Of a DNA stretch of 63,892 bases, positions 51,777 to 63,892 are shown piece after piece. Position numbers and translations under genes: made by a program. The stretch's first letter is position 1. Each line of letters begins with the position of its first letter. Under the pieces are notes generated by a model, which saw nothing but the letters and a program-made list of their open reading frames with translations, had not been told where the DNA came from and made no database searches. Origin of the DNA: Nephromyces sp. MM_2019 (lineage: Eukaryota; Apicomplexa; Aconoidasida; Nephromycida); assembly GCA_015657535.1 (NCBI GenBank), contig JADHZB010001578.1, forward strand, positions 1 through 63,892, given 5' to 3'.

Positions 51777-54104
51777 TTTCTTGGGTATATATTATATAGG
51801 AGGGGGGTAAAGCTAGAGGAGCTAGGGCATATTTTAAAAAAACAAGATGGGAAGAGGAAGTGGAATGAAATGGGAGTAATATGGGTTGAGATAGTTGATA
51901 CATGTATTGTGTTGGGATGTTGAAAAAGGTCATAGGGCGATTTTGCAGGTGAAGACTATGGATAAAGTTATTATAAAAGAGACGAAGAACAGAATAAGTT
52001 AATTTTAAAGATTACCTGTAAGTGTGTTTAATTTAGATGGAGATGCGGGAAGATTGTTTTGTGTTGGGTGGAGGTGATCTAAGACACTGGAAATCTGAAG
52101 TAGGTGATAAAGGACTGCAAGCACTGTTGTTTTGTGTCGAGGTAGGGTTGGAGGAGGCCGAAGACTAAGGGCAATATTAGAAATCGGATAGAGGGTGCTG
52201 AAGACACAGGTGTTTGTGTTTAGTCACTATAAGGGTGAAGTTTTAAAGACACGGGAGTGCTTCAGGCAGTATTAGGAAGCAGGGGATACTGCTGTTGGTT
52301 GAATTGAGAAAATTGAGTAAACGGGAAAAGTTTTGTGTATTTTACAGTGGGGGAGAGATAGGAAGACATGGGACCGACTGTGCGGTGGGTGTAGTTGAAT
52401 TAGGGGGAGGTGGGGGCCAATATTAGAGGCGGTGCAAGAAGGCAGAGAGTTCGAATAACAGAATAGTCTGTTTGGGAAAGATGGGTGAAGGAGACAATTC
52501 AAGATTAGGAAAGATTGGGTATAGGTGATAAGTGAAGATTAAGTTAAACAATAAGATTACAAGTTAAAGAGTAGAGGGTGCTTATTATAACGATTTGAGT
52601 GGATGAAATGCGAAAGTAGAATAAGAAGGTTTAAGAAGGGAATAGAAGGAATTGTGTATTCCTAAATGCCTCTAGTGGGTGCTTTCTACAAACCATATAA
52701 AAATATCTGAACTTTCTTACCAGTTCATAAACTTTTTATTATCTAAAAGTAATATTACTTATATATACTGCTTTAACATAAAAAATTTTTAAATAAAATC
52801 GTGATTATATGAAACCGTTTTATAGTTAACAAATTCCTCGAACAATTTAACTAGTTAAGATAACCTATGTTTAATAATATGTATTGTTATGGCTCATGGT
52901 TTCTAATGCTTAATTTGTATGTGTAAGTAATATTTATAATTTTGTTTGTTCAATTTACATTTTTTATATATAATCGATATTTTATTAATATTCACCTTAA
53001 TGCTAATACACAATTCAAGACATATATTTTACAAGAAATGTGTTCAAATTCTATCTACACAAGTTTCAATCTACACAAAGTATGAGATATATATTTTAAC
53101 CACACGCCTTGAAATGTTATATATATGTATACACATTTTATCTAAGTTTGAAAATTTTGAAAAATTTTGATTAAAAATGGCTCGAAAAATGTGTATTGTT
53201 TTTTGCTTGTACATACAGAAAATAGTTTGTGTGTGTAAACTCGGAATTCAGGTTTCTTTGAAATAATAAAATACGTAATTAAAAATAATTTATAAATATA
53301 ATCTTTCGAAAAGGTTTTGTAAATAATTACGAGTTGTGTGTGTATTATCCAAATTCTGTGGAATCTTTGTAACTAAATTGTTTGTATTTGTAATGTGTGT
53401 GGGGACAGAGCGGGAGGGTTGGTTATGTGTATGTATCTGATGTGTATGTTGTGTGTGTATGAGTAATATGTATGTAGCGTTGATAAGCATGATGTGTTTG
53501 ATTGTAAAATTTAATAAAATTGTGTCGAAAACTGCTTATGTAAAGCTCAATGAGGTTTTTTTTACAATCTCACTCACTTGTAATTAGAATATGTAATTTA
53601 AAAATATAACAAATATAATATATATATATATATATATTCATAGGTAAATGAATGTGCTGTTTTATGCCAGTGTGTGAGGAACATGTCAAAGATTGATGAG
53701 CTTGTGTTGTGTTGGTAAAATATGCTTGTGTAGATCTGTTGTTGGTATATATCATTGTGTATGCTCTTGTATGTGTTTATTGTTGACTCATTTTGTAAGG
53801 CTTATTATTATCAACATAAATAAAATAAATACGTAACTTAGGTGTAAGTTAGTGGTTGTTGATACGTTTTCGTATGTATGTGTAAATTCTTTTGTTTGTA
53901 TATACATATTTTTATGTGTGTGTGTCTGTGTTTATATATGTGTGTGTATGGATTCGTAGATTTTTGTTCTCATGTGTGTGTATGAGTTTATAGATTTGTG
54001 TTTTCATGTGCGAGTGTATTTATAGATGTGTACTTTCATGTGTGTATATTCCATCAACTGCCAATGTGTGTGTATCTATCTAAATATGTCTCTCACACCT
54101 ATGT
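51777..54104. other. intergenic region with a purine-rich block
   Basis: About 2.3 kb between two minus-strand genes. 51,780-52,660 is unusually G/A-rich on the + strand (separate entry). 52,660-53,280 is AT-rich. On the minus strand 53,290-53,528 an open frame of ~75 codons may be an unplaced exon (see findings). TG-rich microsatellites run at 53,330-54,060. Confidence 0.5.
51785..52660. repeat. purine-rich block with degenerate repeats
   Basis: Roughly 880 bp with high G+A on the + strand and far higher GC than its surroundings, immediately 5' of the ankyrin gene. AAGAC(A/T) cores occur near 51,952, 52,081, 52,161, 52,201, 52,246 and 52,363; related segments CAATATTAG / CAGTATTAG recur at 52,172, 52,267 and 52,419. 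No long open frame. On the transcribed strand of the ankyrin gene it would be pyrimidine-rich leader or promoter. Confidence 0.5.
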
Positions 54105-54678
54105 TTACTCAGCCTTTTTTTCTCTATTTGTTTTATTTTTTGAGCTGACAATTGAGGCAGAAAGGCGAGATGGATTTGGGGCCTCTTCTGATTGTTGATC
54201 TTCATCACTTAAATGAAATTGAATATCCTATGTAAGTAGTTTAAGCATATATTTATATGTTTATTATATCTATCTAGGTATGTGTTTATTTGAAAATGTG
54301 TCATCCAAATATAAATATATATTTACTTAAATGTGAAATAATAAAAGGACTAAGCTTTGTTGAGATAGTTTATATGAGTATGAAAAAAGGTATACATAGA
54401 TATGTAGGTGTCATCATATATACATAAAATAATATATATGTATATATATAGAGAGATATATATATAATTTGAAATTGTTTTTAAAATACATCTCTACACA
54501 CATAAACACTGAATATATAACTTTTATATTTATATCTATGCACTTTTCTTATCCCCACACAAATTCTCATCGAGACTTATATATCGCCCCCTTTCCGCAC
54601 CCAGATATACATCGACATTTACAGATATTCAAAGAAAATAAACACCTATCAATTTCCCCTTTTTCCATCTTTACCCCT

Positions 54679-54713
<35 letters not shown>

Positions 54714-57700
54714 CACCAATTGAGATTCATGATGTTGGAGTTTGGCATCAGAGAGTAATGCTTCGATATCATTCATAGCTTCTTCAAATCCATTTGTTAA
54801 ATCTTTGAATTGTTGGTTGAAGTAGAGTTGATTAGGTGTGTGTGTGTTGGGTGTGATAAGGGCAAATATTTGGGAGGCTTTTGTGAGTTGCTTTTGTTGC
54901 ATATCGGTCAACGACCTTAGTAAGAAAATTTCTTTACTCATTAACTCAACATAATGCTCCATTCTTTGCATTTTCGTGTGAATGGAGTCTATACTGAAAT
55001 GTGTGTATATGTAAGGTGTGAGGGGAGTGGAGGTTTGTGTATATGCAGATAATTCTAGGTATGAAATTTTGTGGGAGATTATAGATGTGTGCTGAGTATA
55101 AGATAGTGTATGTGTCTATGTCTATATGAAAAAATACTTGGGATTATGTAATCGTAGTATCATGTCTAGATATTTAAAATGTGCGTGCAAAGAGGTTAAT
55201 CATATAGCTATAGGTTTAAGGATAAGTGTAAACTCATAGTGTGTATAAGATGTATATTGTCTAAATAAGTAAAAAGATTTGTAAAGTAAAATTACATAAT
55301 CACACGTACGCATTGTAAAATATAATCACATATTCACATTGTGATATAATCACTCACATACATACATACTCACAAATATACACACACAAACACACACACA
55401 TACATACACACACAAAAACAACTTACGTCTCTGTTTGTGGTAATTTTTCTACACTTAGTGCATTATCAGTTGGCTCGTTCACATCCAAATTTAAATTATT
55501 TTCCAAATCATTATTTCTGTCAACCATTTCACTCAATGAGGCCTTTAATTTTTCTGCCTGTTCTTTTAGTTCTTTAATTCTCCGTTCTGCATTTTGTATT
55601 TCTGTAAATACACACACACATATGTATATATGTAGATGTGCTTCATTTGTGGTGAAATTTATCTGAATTTCTGTGTATGTTGTTATGTGTGTTTAGTGAC
55701 ATGTTTGATTGGGAGGTGTGTGTATTTAAAAACTATATCTTGTATGTGTGTGTGTATATAGGTAGATATTTGAGATGAATTGTTGTGTGTAGTAACTTGT
55801 ATGTGGTGACATGTTTGATGTGCGTATCTGCGTATGAATTTATGTGTTTACATGCTATATGGTCCCCTATAAACACGCCTAAGTAAAAGTTTTATAGGTA
55901 CTATACATAATGCGAGCCTGGTAGATATTCTACACAATCTAAAACCATCTCTCCAATTCCACACACACAATCATATACATATACATACACACACCTTCTT
56001 CATGAATTTTTTTTATATTATTAATTTCTTCATTGTTATCAACTTCAACTTCTTCCTCGTTTATAGGCGCCTCAAGGGGGACGTGTGTCATCGTCAAACA
56101 GCGGGACCAAATTAATAACATTGGGGGGACATCTTTGTGCATTGATAGGATAAGCCATTGGTTCATCTGTATGTGTGTGTGTGTAGGTTAGATATATGGA
56201 AGTTGTGCTATAATCAAATATGTGAATAAATCAAGTGTAAATGTGCTTGTAAAAGTTACCTGTTCTCTCATAGCATCATCAGAGATATCGTAAAAGCGCA
56301 TTGCTCTTGTTTTACATGCATCGATAAGTTCAGTATGTGTAAGATTGTTTACACCTTCCCAAAAAATATCTCTATCTTCCTTTTGAATCTTTATTATGTG
56401 ATGCCTATATACAGACACAAACATACAAATAATACAACATGTGTCAAATAGTACATAAAATGAGTGTAAAGGAATAGTAATACCATGTTGATGTGTGTAT
56501 GTAGAGCGTGTAAGATATGAAGTTTACCTCAATTTAAGGACAAGATGTGGATGATTTCCAAAAGGATCAAGTCCCAATAATTGACTAATAACCTAGTGTG
56601 TGCACATAATTCAAATTGATTTGTAAATATAAAAGAAATTTGTTGTATTTGTGGAGAACCCAAAATAGAGCTATGTATATAAATATTCTCATTCTGTGTT
56701 TGTATTCCATGTAATTTTAGCTATATGTGTCAGTAAATGTATCTATTTATGTTTGCAAGTTTATGCATGTGAATATATCTGGTTTCTGTGTGTATAAGCC
56801 TATATTTGTGTGTGTGAGGTTATGCAGGGATTCAAAGATTACTTTAAGGGTTTCAAGGCTCATTTTCTCCATAACAAATTCCTTCTTGAATAATTTAGCA
56901 AATTTAAGAGTATCTTTAAGGCTGAGATGATATTATACAAATCGATATTGGCGAAAGTGAGTGGAAAATGTGTAAGAATTGGTGCAAGGGTAAGCCTATT
57001 AAATGTGCTAGAATATATAAAAAGTAAGCTTATCAAATGTATAAGTTTCAAAATTACCTTAAAAAGGGGTTAACATCTGTTTCATTCTTTTGTAATATTT
57101 TGGTTTGAAATTCTTCAAGAAGTGTAGCCTTATCTCTTACACTCTCTTCAGAGCTATCCTCTGTGTGTGTAATTAAAAATAAACATATCTAGTCAAGTTG
57201 TATACGTGTGTATGTGTGTATGTGATAATTGTTTTTAAATTATCATAAAAGTACCATACAACAAAAAATTACTGCATATAAATTCGTGTATATAAGGGTT
57301 ATCTAAACTCCAATCTTACTCTCTCGTAAGTTACATCTTATCCAAATTTACACTCTACATCACAACTAAAGCCACGCATATCATTTGTGACACAAATGGC
57401 CTATAGATATTATTTTCACATCATAAACCTTTTATACGCTCTAAACCGATCACTTAAATCCTATCCCTCAGAAACATCCCACACTTATAGTGTATATCCC
57501 ACCCCCAGGCACGTTGTGTGTACATCATTCATAACTTACCTCCAAGACTCTAAACACATCATTTACACCTATTTACCCACCCCACATATATAATTCACAC
57601 CCAGTACCATATGCTGCCCCAAGTCCCCACACCTCAACTCACTCTACCCCACCCTGTCGCTCCCCAACACACCTAATATTTGGCGCGTGCGTTCGTGCAT

Positions 57701-58747
57701 TAATTCTTGGAAAAAATTAGCAAGTTCTTTCTTGGCTTTCAATTTACGTTGTAAGTGGCTGCTATCATATTGTTTCTCAAAGAATGTGCTTGGGAGTAAT
57801 TGTGGGAAGAGTCGAATAACAAAAGGTAAGGCAATCTCAGCAAATGGAATAATAATAAAAATGGAAAAGGGAATTAATTTGAGGGCATCTGTAGTTGTAC
57901 GTACCAACAATTTGTGTTCACGAAGTTGTAGAGGATGACCCAATATCTTCTTACGTACAAGGTGGTAAGAAACTAATAAATTAGCAAAAAATAGTTTGAA
58001 GCCTGTCTTGGTCCAATTCACAAAGTGTTTGACTGATTCATAGGATGCTTTGCACCAGCTTACAATTATTTGTGGGTTCTTATAGAATTGTTTTATACCT
58101 TTTGAAACCTTCTTCATTGGGGCAGTTATCCAATTTCGGATGTATTTAAAATATGGCTTTGTGGTGAGTGTGCGGAGTTGATGATTGCTGCCGTACATAT
58201 TCGAAATCAATGTGTTTGATGGGTTGAATGTGTTGAGATGTGGATGTACATACAGCGGGTGTGTTTTCGAAGCTTTTAAGAAGGGCTTAGTGGGGTGTGT
58301 AGGATTGTTGTAGTCACTAGGTGTGTAGTTTGGGTGTTTGGGTGGAGTTTCTGAGGTACTTAAAGGTCTGTAGTACATAGAGATTTGTGTGATGGGGTGT
58401 ATTAAGCTTTTAGTGTGGCCCTCATTAGTGATGTATTCAGAGCAAGCCATATTTATGAAGTGTCCATATGGTGTAGTGTGTGTGTGGTTAGAGGCATGGG
58501 CCTGTACTGTACATACAGACCTCATCCGACTGTTCTTAGCCCCATGCTGATCGTGTGTGGAAGCAGATGTGTGGGGGACAGGACCCTGTCTTCCACCGGT
58601 TTGATTGGTGTTGTTGGATGTTAGTAGTTGAGATGAAAAAAATCGGTTGAATTGGTGTGTGTTGTTGTGAGAGAAATTTATTTTTTCAAAATTAAACAAT
58701 TTACCTCCAAAAAGAGGAGTTTTGGTAAGATGGGTCTTAATCAGCAT
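54105..58747 (-). CDS. LETM1: LETM1 mitochondrial inner-membrane cation/proton exchanger
   Basis: This inner-membrane protein is needed for mitochondrial K+ and Ca2+ homeostasis and cristae shape. Nine exons in transcript order: 57673-58747, 57058-57160, 56843-56921, 56528-56592, 56260-56404, 55995-56166, 55427-55601, 54717-54993, 54105-54227, giving 737 aa, the usual length. The start at 58,747 gives a basic, hydroxylated N-terminus (MLIKTHLTKTPLFGGK) suited to import; the frame stays open further upstream. Residues ~100-210 are a Thr/His/Pro-rich insert. The single membrane helix is in LIPFSIFIIIPFAEIALPFV (about 290-312), followed by FPQLLPSTF. The LETM ribosome-binding-like domain contains LLGLDPFGNHPHLVLKLR, EGVNNLTHTELIDACKTRAM and MNQWLILSMHKDVPPMLLIW. 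A coiled coil follows (RRIKELKEQAEKLKASLSEM). No EF-hand was seen. Confidence 0.93.
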
Positions 58748-61700
58748 TAGGTATATGTAATATGATAAAACAATTATAAAGTTACGAAGCAAAAATATAT
58801 TAAATATGTAAACGTTTTTGTATGTATATTCATAAAAGGAATACGAATTAATAAGAAATATTGAAAACAGTGTAATTTGGAATTTCAAAATTTGTACCTC
58901 TCTTGTGTATATACAATTGAAAATATTTTTGTAAATTATTTTCAATTTTTCACCGAAATTTTCAATAAAAAATTCAACAAATATCTGTCAATTATATGTC
59001 ATTTACGCTTTTATAAGAATATTTTTTTAATGTACATAACGATTATACAATTATTCATTATGTTATATTATAAGCATAAACATTATTTTGTGTTTAGTAC
59101 ACACATTATGTTGTGTTAGTGTGTGTACTTTATTGAATTATATGAGTGTATTCCACATCACACAGATTAATTTCATTACACACACATACTAAAAGCACAC
59201 AAAACATTCACTACCATAATTCTCACTACGTAGACACAAACAATATAGTATTTCACACACATACCCTGTAGTAATACACACACGCACTCATTGTGTATAT
59301 ACACATTACATTGGATCAAACATACGTTTTAATAAGTGTTAAGTTAATACTACTTATTTACTTGATAGTTACTACACATGCACATTATCATTCTAGCAAG
59401 AATTAACAAGTTGGATGAAGCAGCAATTTTATCGATAAGTAAATATCTAAAAATATCCATTCAACTAGCTTTATGTGCCTGTGTGTATGTTGTGTGTGTA
59501 TCTATGCTGTGTCTGTGTATGTATTTGTCAGTACATGTAATTTGTTGCTTGCTCGTGTGTTTATTTTTTATGTGAATGTATGTTGCGTGTGTATGTGTAT
59601 GTATGTATTTTTTATATATATTAGTTAGCCTATTGCTTGGTCGTTTTATATATTATAGCCCAATCCTAATACAATGATTTCTTTATCGTCTAATTCATCA
59701 TCAAAAAATAAACATACTTACCCGAGATTCAGAGAGATAGTGGGTAAATTCTAAATGCGCATAGATTACATATTCACTATATTGATAATACTCAATTTTT
59801 TTTATGTAGTTTTTATATATATAAATAAGTTCTTCAACACTTTAATACACATACTTAAATCTCTAATGTATACAAACGCTTAAATATCTACAAATGTTAA
59901 ATACCAAACAAAATTATATTGTAAATTGAGTAAATAATTGAAAGGACTTTAATAAAGTTATTGTGAAAGTAGTGGAGTTAAGAAAAATATTTATTTAAAC
60001 TGAGATAATTAATTAAATTTGATAACTTATGTTAATAAATATGTATAAATGTGAATTATAATCGTCTAAATAGATGAAATCACTATTTGATAACAAAATG
60101 TTTCTCGTCCAAATAATAAGACTGTTAGGTGTAGTGGGTAACAAAGGTGCTTTAATTTTATATATGTAAAATAGTTAATGAATAGAGGTTAGTATTGTAA
60201 AGTATTGCATGTTTGTCGTCGTGATAATAAAAAATAGCTAATACCAGGTGTGAATAAATTATACATGTGTGCCAGGTATGTTAATAGTGATTAACAATGT
60301 GTTAAGGAAGTGTTTGAGATGAGTTATGTTAGTTGTGTGGAATAATAACTGAACGAGTTAATAGTAAATGATAGCACATTTGAGTTAACACAAAGTTTTA
60401 ATGTTCAGGATGGATCTAAGCAGTTACAATGTTTGCGCATGTCAAATTTATCGGTGGTAAGCATTAATTTGTGTGCCAGATGAATGAGTAACAAGTAGTA
60501 ATAGAATGCACATCACGTCAGGCCTTTAAGCAAATAAGTAATGATATGTGTAAAATGAGTTTATTTAGGCTACGCAAGTGCGATATGCATGGACCAACAA
60601 ACAACAACTGCGCTTTCAAAATATGTTTAGATAGCTAATGGACTTCATATCCCACCGAATTGACGGTTTATACCCCAATTAGTACGAGTTAATGATAAAA
60701 TTAGCAAATAAATTGCACACGACATTAAACCCCACAAAAATACGCACTCAAAAATAACGGTAAATGATTCTTAATTTGTTTAGTTTTTTTTTCATTCCTT
60801 TCTAATAATAGTCGCAATGTTAAAAACTGACACAGTTCGTAACTATGGATCTGTGAATTTAACAACTCTCTAGATTTGATAACGAAATTAATCATCTAGT
60901 ATAAAAGCCTAAATCAGAAAATTCTATACCCCTAATTACATACACACGCGCTGACACAAGCATTGACACACGCACCCATACCCGCACAACCCAGCCCACA
61001 CCGGATCACACACACGCAATCTCTCCCCCACCCATTTACCACCTATGATAGCCCCACAAACTCTGCCTCCATTACCACCCCAATTCTTTATTCTTGATAT
61101 AAGAACTCTAAATATTTGGAGAGAAAAAGTAAGAAAATAAAACATATGGTACTTATTCCCATATTGTGCTTATTAATTTTTAGATACTTACATTTTCCCA
61201 AATGTGTTTATATCTTAACACCCATATCTGTGAAAACTAAACTATCCCCACCTTTTACAGAAGTTTAACTAGTTTCCACCTCTTATAGATATTTTCTTCG
61301 GAGTTAGCTCATCAAATTGACACATAATTAACTTTGTAAACACTTCATTTATATTATATTGAGTGTTATTTCTTCTTTTCTGTTTGAAATATATTTTTAA
61401 AATACAAAGTTTTTGTTTAAATACTCCTCAATTTTACATAACATATAATTACCTTCAGATAATTTCACATCTCTAACATATAAACCAATTTATATGTGTA
61501 AACAAAATATTACATTTTTTAAGTCTATAAACAAGATATATTTACAAATATTTGAATATTCTTATTTTCTTAATATACTTGTAAATACTTGTACAGAATA
61601 TATAAATAGAATAATAGATTTGTGGATAAATACCATATAAATTTTTGATTAAGTAATTACAATTTTTTTATAAGTTAGCGTTGTACACGAAAGAATTTGA

Positions 61701-62531
61701 TACAAAAGACCTATTTTTTAAACAAAGTCGAAACGCTTCCCTTTTTTATACACTAGAATCTATTCTGAACTTTGTTACTATTGATCTATATAAGAAGATA
61801 CATTGACTGCAACATGATCTGATATCCGATTTCACACAACACACACAAACATTGATGGAAAATCGAAAAATTTATTTTTAAAAAAATAGCACACTTAACA
61901 ATAATTTGATTAATTAGAAATTAACTTAACTTAGTATTAGACAATTAAGGCTTTCGAGCAAGAAATCCAAGATTGAAAATTTTATATATACAAAAGTATA
62001 TGAACTAAACCAATGAAATTTTTTTAATGATTGAAAAAATTTAATACAACCCTACAGCGCTAGCATGTATAAACATTTTTTTAGAAAACACACTTCATCA
62101 ATTTTATAATATTGAGGAAATGATTCAAATTTGAATTGCTTTATTTTCTTCAATCAAGATTCCATTCCACAGTGAGCTAGAACCCTATTGAATATCTTCA
62201 ATGTTTATCATATAAAAGACCATGCACATAATTCATCGTTTTTACATATTATAATGTCATTTTAGTTGTAAGTTAATTATTCTAGACAAACAACAGTTAT
62301 TAAATTTGTTGAATCATACATCCTTTTACTTAACTAAGCTTCTTTTTTTGGAATTTGTTCATATCGCCTTTAATTTTGGTTATTTTTACGTCATTAGTTA
62401 TTGTAAATTGGACTTTCATACGCCTAAAAGACGTACAGCATAAAGTCACAGGCCTATACAACCTATATATATTCACTGAACATTTGTATATAATCCTCCG
62501 TAGAATCTGGTTTACCCAAGAAATCATTATC
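58748..62531. other. long intergenic region (3.8 kb)
   Basis: This lies between the divergent starts of LETM1 and the RRM gene. CA-rich DNA at 59,100-59,330, AT-rich elsewhere, a C-rich patch at 60,935-61,090 (CACCCATACCCGCACAACCC style), and no convincing multi-exon gene. A two-exon 37-codon candidate at 59,378-59,677 is described under findings. No tRNA-like T-loop or cloverleaf was noticed. Confidence 0.5.
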
Positions 62532-63355
62532 ATGGCAATTAATTGGGACCGTTATCCAAGCTTCATTGCATCTGAATTAAGCCCAGGGTTATTAATTAAC
62601 CAATCAATTCATCCAAATATCGAAACTATAAAAAAAAGTAAATTTGACATATCAAATTTACCTTCTCAACACAACTTGTTGAATAACAAATTGAAATCCC
62701 ATGAAAAATTATCCAAGGAATTTGGTAGCAATGTTAAGGTCTTTTTTGGAAACCTTGCACCCGTTACAACTGAGGTATGAGCATACATCAGATATCGAGT
62801 TATAAATTTGAAAATGGACGTTGGGTTTAGTTGTGCTGAATTAACAATTAGTTCAGTACAAAACAATTATTTTTTGACCTTGTATATATTAACTAATTAT
62901 CTTTATTTAGGCATAGTTACACCAGATGATAGAAATATAATAAAAATTATACATGTCATTATAATGTATAGGCTGAAATGTCAAGTTTATTTAATACTTA
63001 CGGAAAATGCTCGGGTTTAGTTATTTTAAAAGATCGTAAGCAACGGCCAAGAGGTGCAGGATTTGTGACATTTTATTCCTATACTGATGCTTGTAATGCT
63101 ATTGAAGGTTTAGACCGTAAAATTACACTACCGGTTAGTGATACAAGTATTTAATTGAATATTACACATACCCATTACCTTTGATAGTATGGTGTAAACT
63201 ACTATGATCTTAAATGAAAACATCTAGGGCTTTAAACAATATATATATATATATATATATATTCGTTGTGATATACGCAGTGGACACACACCCATAGATA
63301 AAATCAGTACACCTTGTAAAATTTTATTTTAATATACTAGCACATAAATTGTAGC

Positions 63356-63402
<47 letters not shown>

Positions 63403-63771
63403 CAGGGTGCCCATAAACCTTTAGAAGTAAGATTTCCGGAAGATAGACTGCAAAAACGAGATCGTATGAAATCACTTAAAGAAAATAAATCAAAGGGTTA
63501 TCAAAATTTTACGGCAGCAATCTACGAAGATGGACAAACACACTTCAAAGATTCAACAAATTCACTATATGAAAAATACACACTTACAAGCAGCGAGGGT
63601 GTATCTGACTATGATTCATTGTGTGAGGTTTCTAGTATTGACGATGAAAATTACAAGATAAAAAGAACTGTCTTTAACGACTTTAATTGCAGAACTTGTG
63701 GCGCTGATTTACTGACCAACCATTTTTGTCTAGACTGTCACAGAGGTGTATACCTCAAGGCTACAAATTGA
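62532..63771 (+). CDS. RRM protein with C-terminal zinc ribbon
   Basis: Three exons, 62532-62774, 62972-63133, 63406-63771, giving 256 aa. A single RNA-recognition motif spans about residues 68-150, with RNP2 VFFGNL (70-75) and RNP1 RGAGFVTF (108-115), and AEMSSLFNTYGKCSGLVIL between them, closest in style to CELF/Bruno-type RRMs. At the C-terminus a four-cysteine knuckle pair, C230-x2-C233-x9-C243-x2-C246, in NCRTCGADLLTNHFCLDCHR, looks like a zinc ribbon. The linker is acidic/Ser-rich. The start was chosen at MAINWDRYP; the frame is open upstream but hydrophobic and AT-rich. The second intron ends in a ~22-unit TA run just before the acceptor. Likely an RNA-binding regulator; target unknown. 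Confidence 0.87.
63356..63400. repeat. (TA)n microsatellite abutting a splice acceptor
   Basis: A near-perfect TA run ends 5 bp before exon 3 of the RRM gene, replacing the usual polypyrimidine tract. A shorter TA run at 63,237-63,262 lies in the same intron. Confidence 0.95.
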
Positions 63772-63892
63772 AAATATATTTACACATTTTAAAGCAAGTT
63801 TTTACTTATAAACTTATATAAAATAAAGATCTCAAGCCGTATTTATATAATACCAAACAATGTACAAAAATTTTTTATAAATACAAATACAT
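63772..63892. other. 3' flank of the RRM gene
   Basis: This is AT-rich sequence to the window edge; no further gene is visible. AATAAA-like signals occur (e.g. AAAATAAAG near 63,819). Confidence 0.5.

Noticed and set aside
58748..58945. 66-residue upstream extension of LETM1
   Set aside because: In frame but Ile/Tyr/Phe/Asn-rich as expected from AT-rich DNA; the downstream Met gives a normal import presequence.
21371..60437. Shared ATGGATCTAAGCA word between the ASH gene and 60.4 kb intergenic DNA
   Set aside because: A 13-base match is expected by chance in a window this size; flanks do not align.
60936..61145. 69-codon minus-strand frame with Gly/Val/Trp-rich tail
   Set aside because: Produced by a C-rich CA patch; no homology recognised and no exon context.

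Overview
This window is nuclear DNA from a strongly AT-rich, intron-dense eukaryote that uses the standard code, most likely an alveolate protist and probably an apicomplexan. I infer this from gene structure (up to 29 short exons, mostly short introns), divergent but recognisable eukaryotic proteins, and noncoding DNA full of CA/TG and TA microsatellites of the kind known from Theileria-like genomes. Centriole/flagellum-type genes (SSNA1/DIP13-like, a giant ASH-domain protein) and intergenic gaps of up to 3.8 kb argue against a typical compact, aflagellate piroplasm. The species is not identified. A 50-base N gap shows this is a scaffold from a draft assembly.

I assembled fourteen multi-exon genes by hand. 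Each was joined at GT..AG sites with phase agreement, and each total CDS length is divisible by three. Order and strand: NDC80 kinetochore subunit (+), phosphomannomutase (-), degenerate kinesin-like protein (+), EF-hand-like protein (+), giant ASH/hydin-type protein (+), 3-hydroxyisobutyrate dehydrogenase (-), SNAP-25/29-type Qbc SNARE (+), seven-helix membrane protein (-), zinc-ribbon protein with four tandem-repeat families (+), cytochrome bc1 subunit 8 (-), SSNA1/DIP13 (-), ankyrin-repeat protein with a C-terminal membrane anchor (-), mitochondrial LETM1 (-), RRM plus zinc-ribbon protein (+).

The window falls into three compositional blocks. 1-6.9 kb and 26.2-63.9 kb are packed with CA/TG and TA microsatellites in introns and intergenic DNA. 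6.9-26.2 kb (PMM to HIBADH) has almost none. Proteins in the microsatellite-rich blocks carry His/Thr/Asn-rich inserts that read like CA repeats in the sense direction (SNARE linker, 7TM loop, LETM1 N-terminus, zinc-ribbon repeats); proteins of the island do not.

Themes: microtubule, kinetochore and basal-body biology (NDC80, kinesin-like, ASH protein, SSNA1) and mitochondrion (QCR8, LETM1, probably HIBADH). Neighbouring genes do not form operons, although kinesin-like, EF-hand and ASH genes are three consecutive same-strand neighbours. No tRNA, rRNA, CRISPR, transposon or viral gene was recognised.
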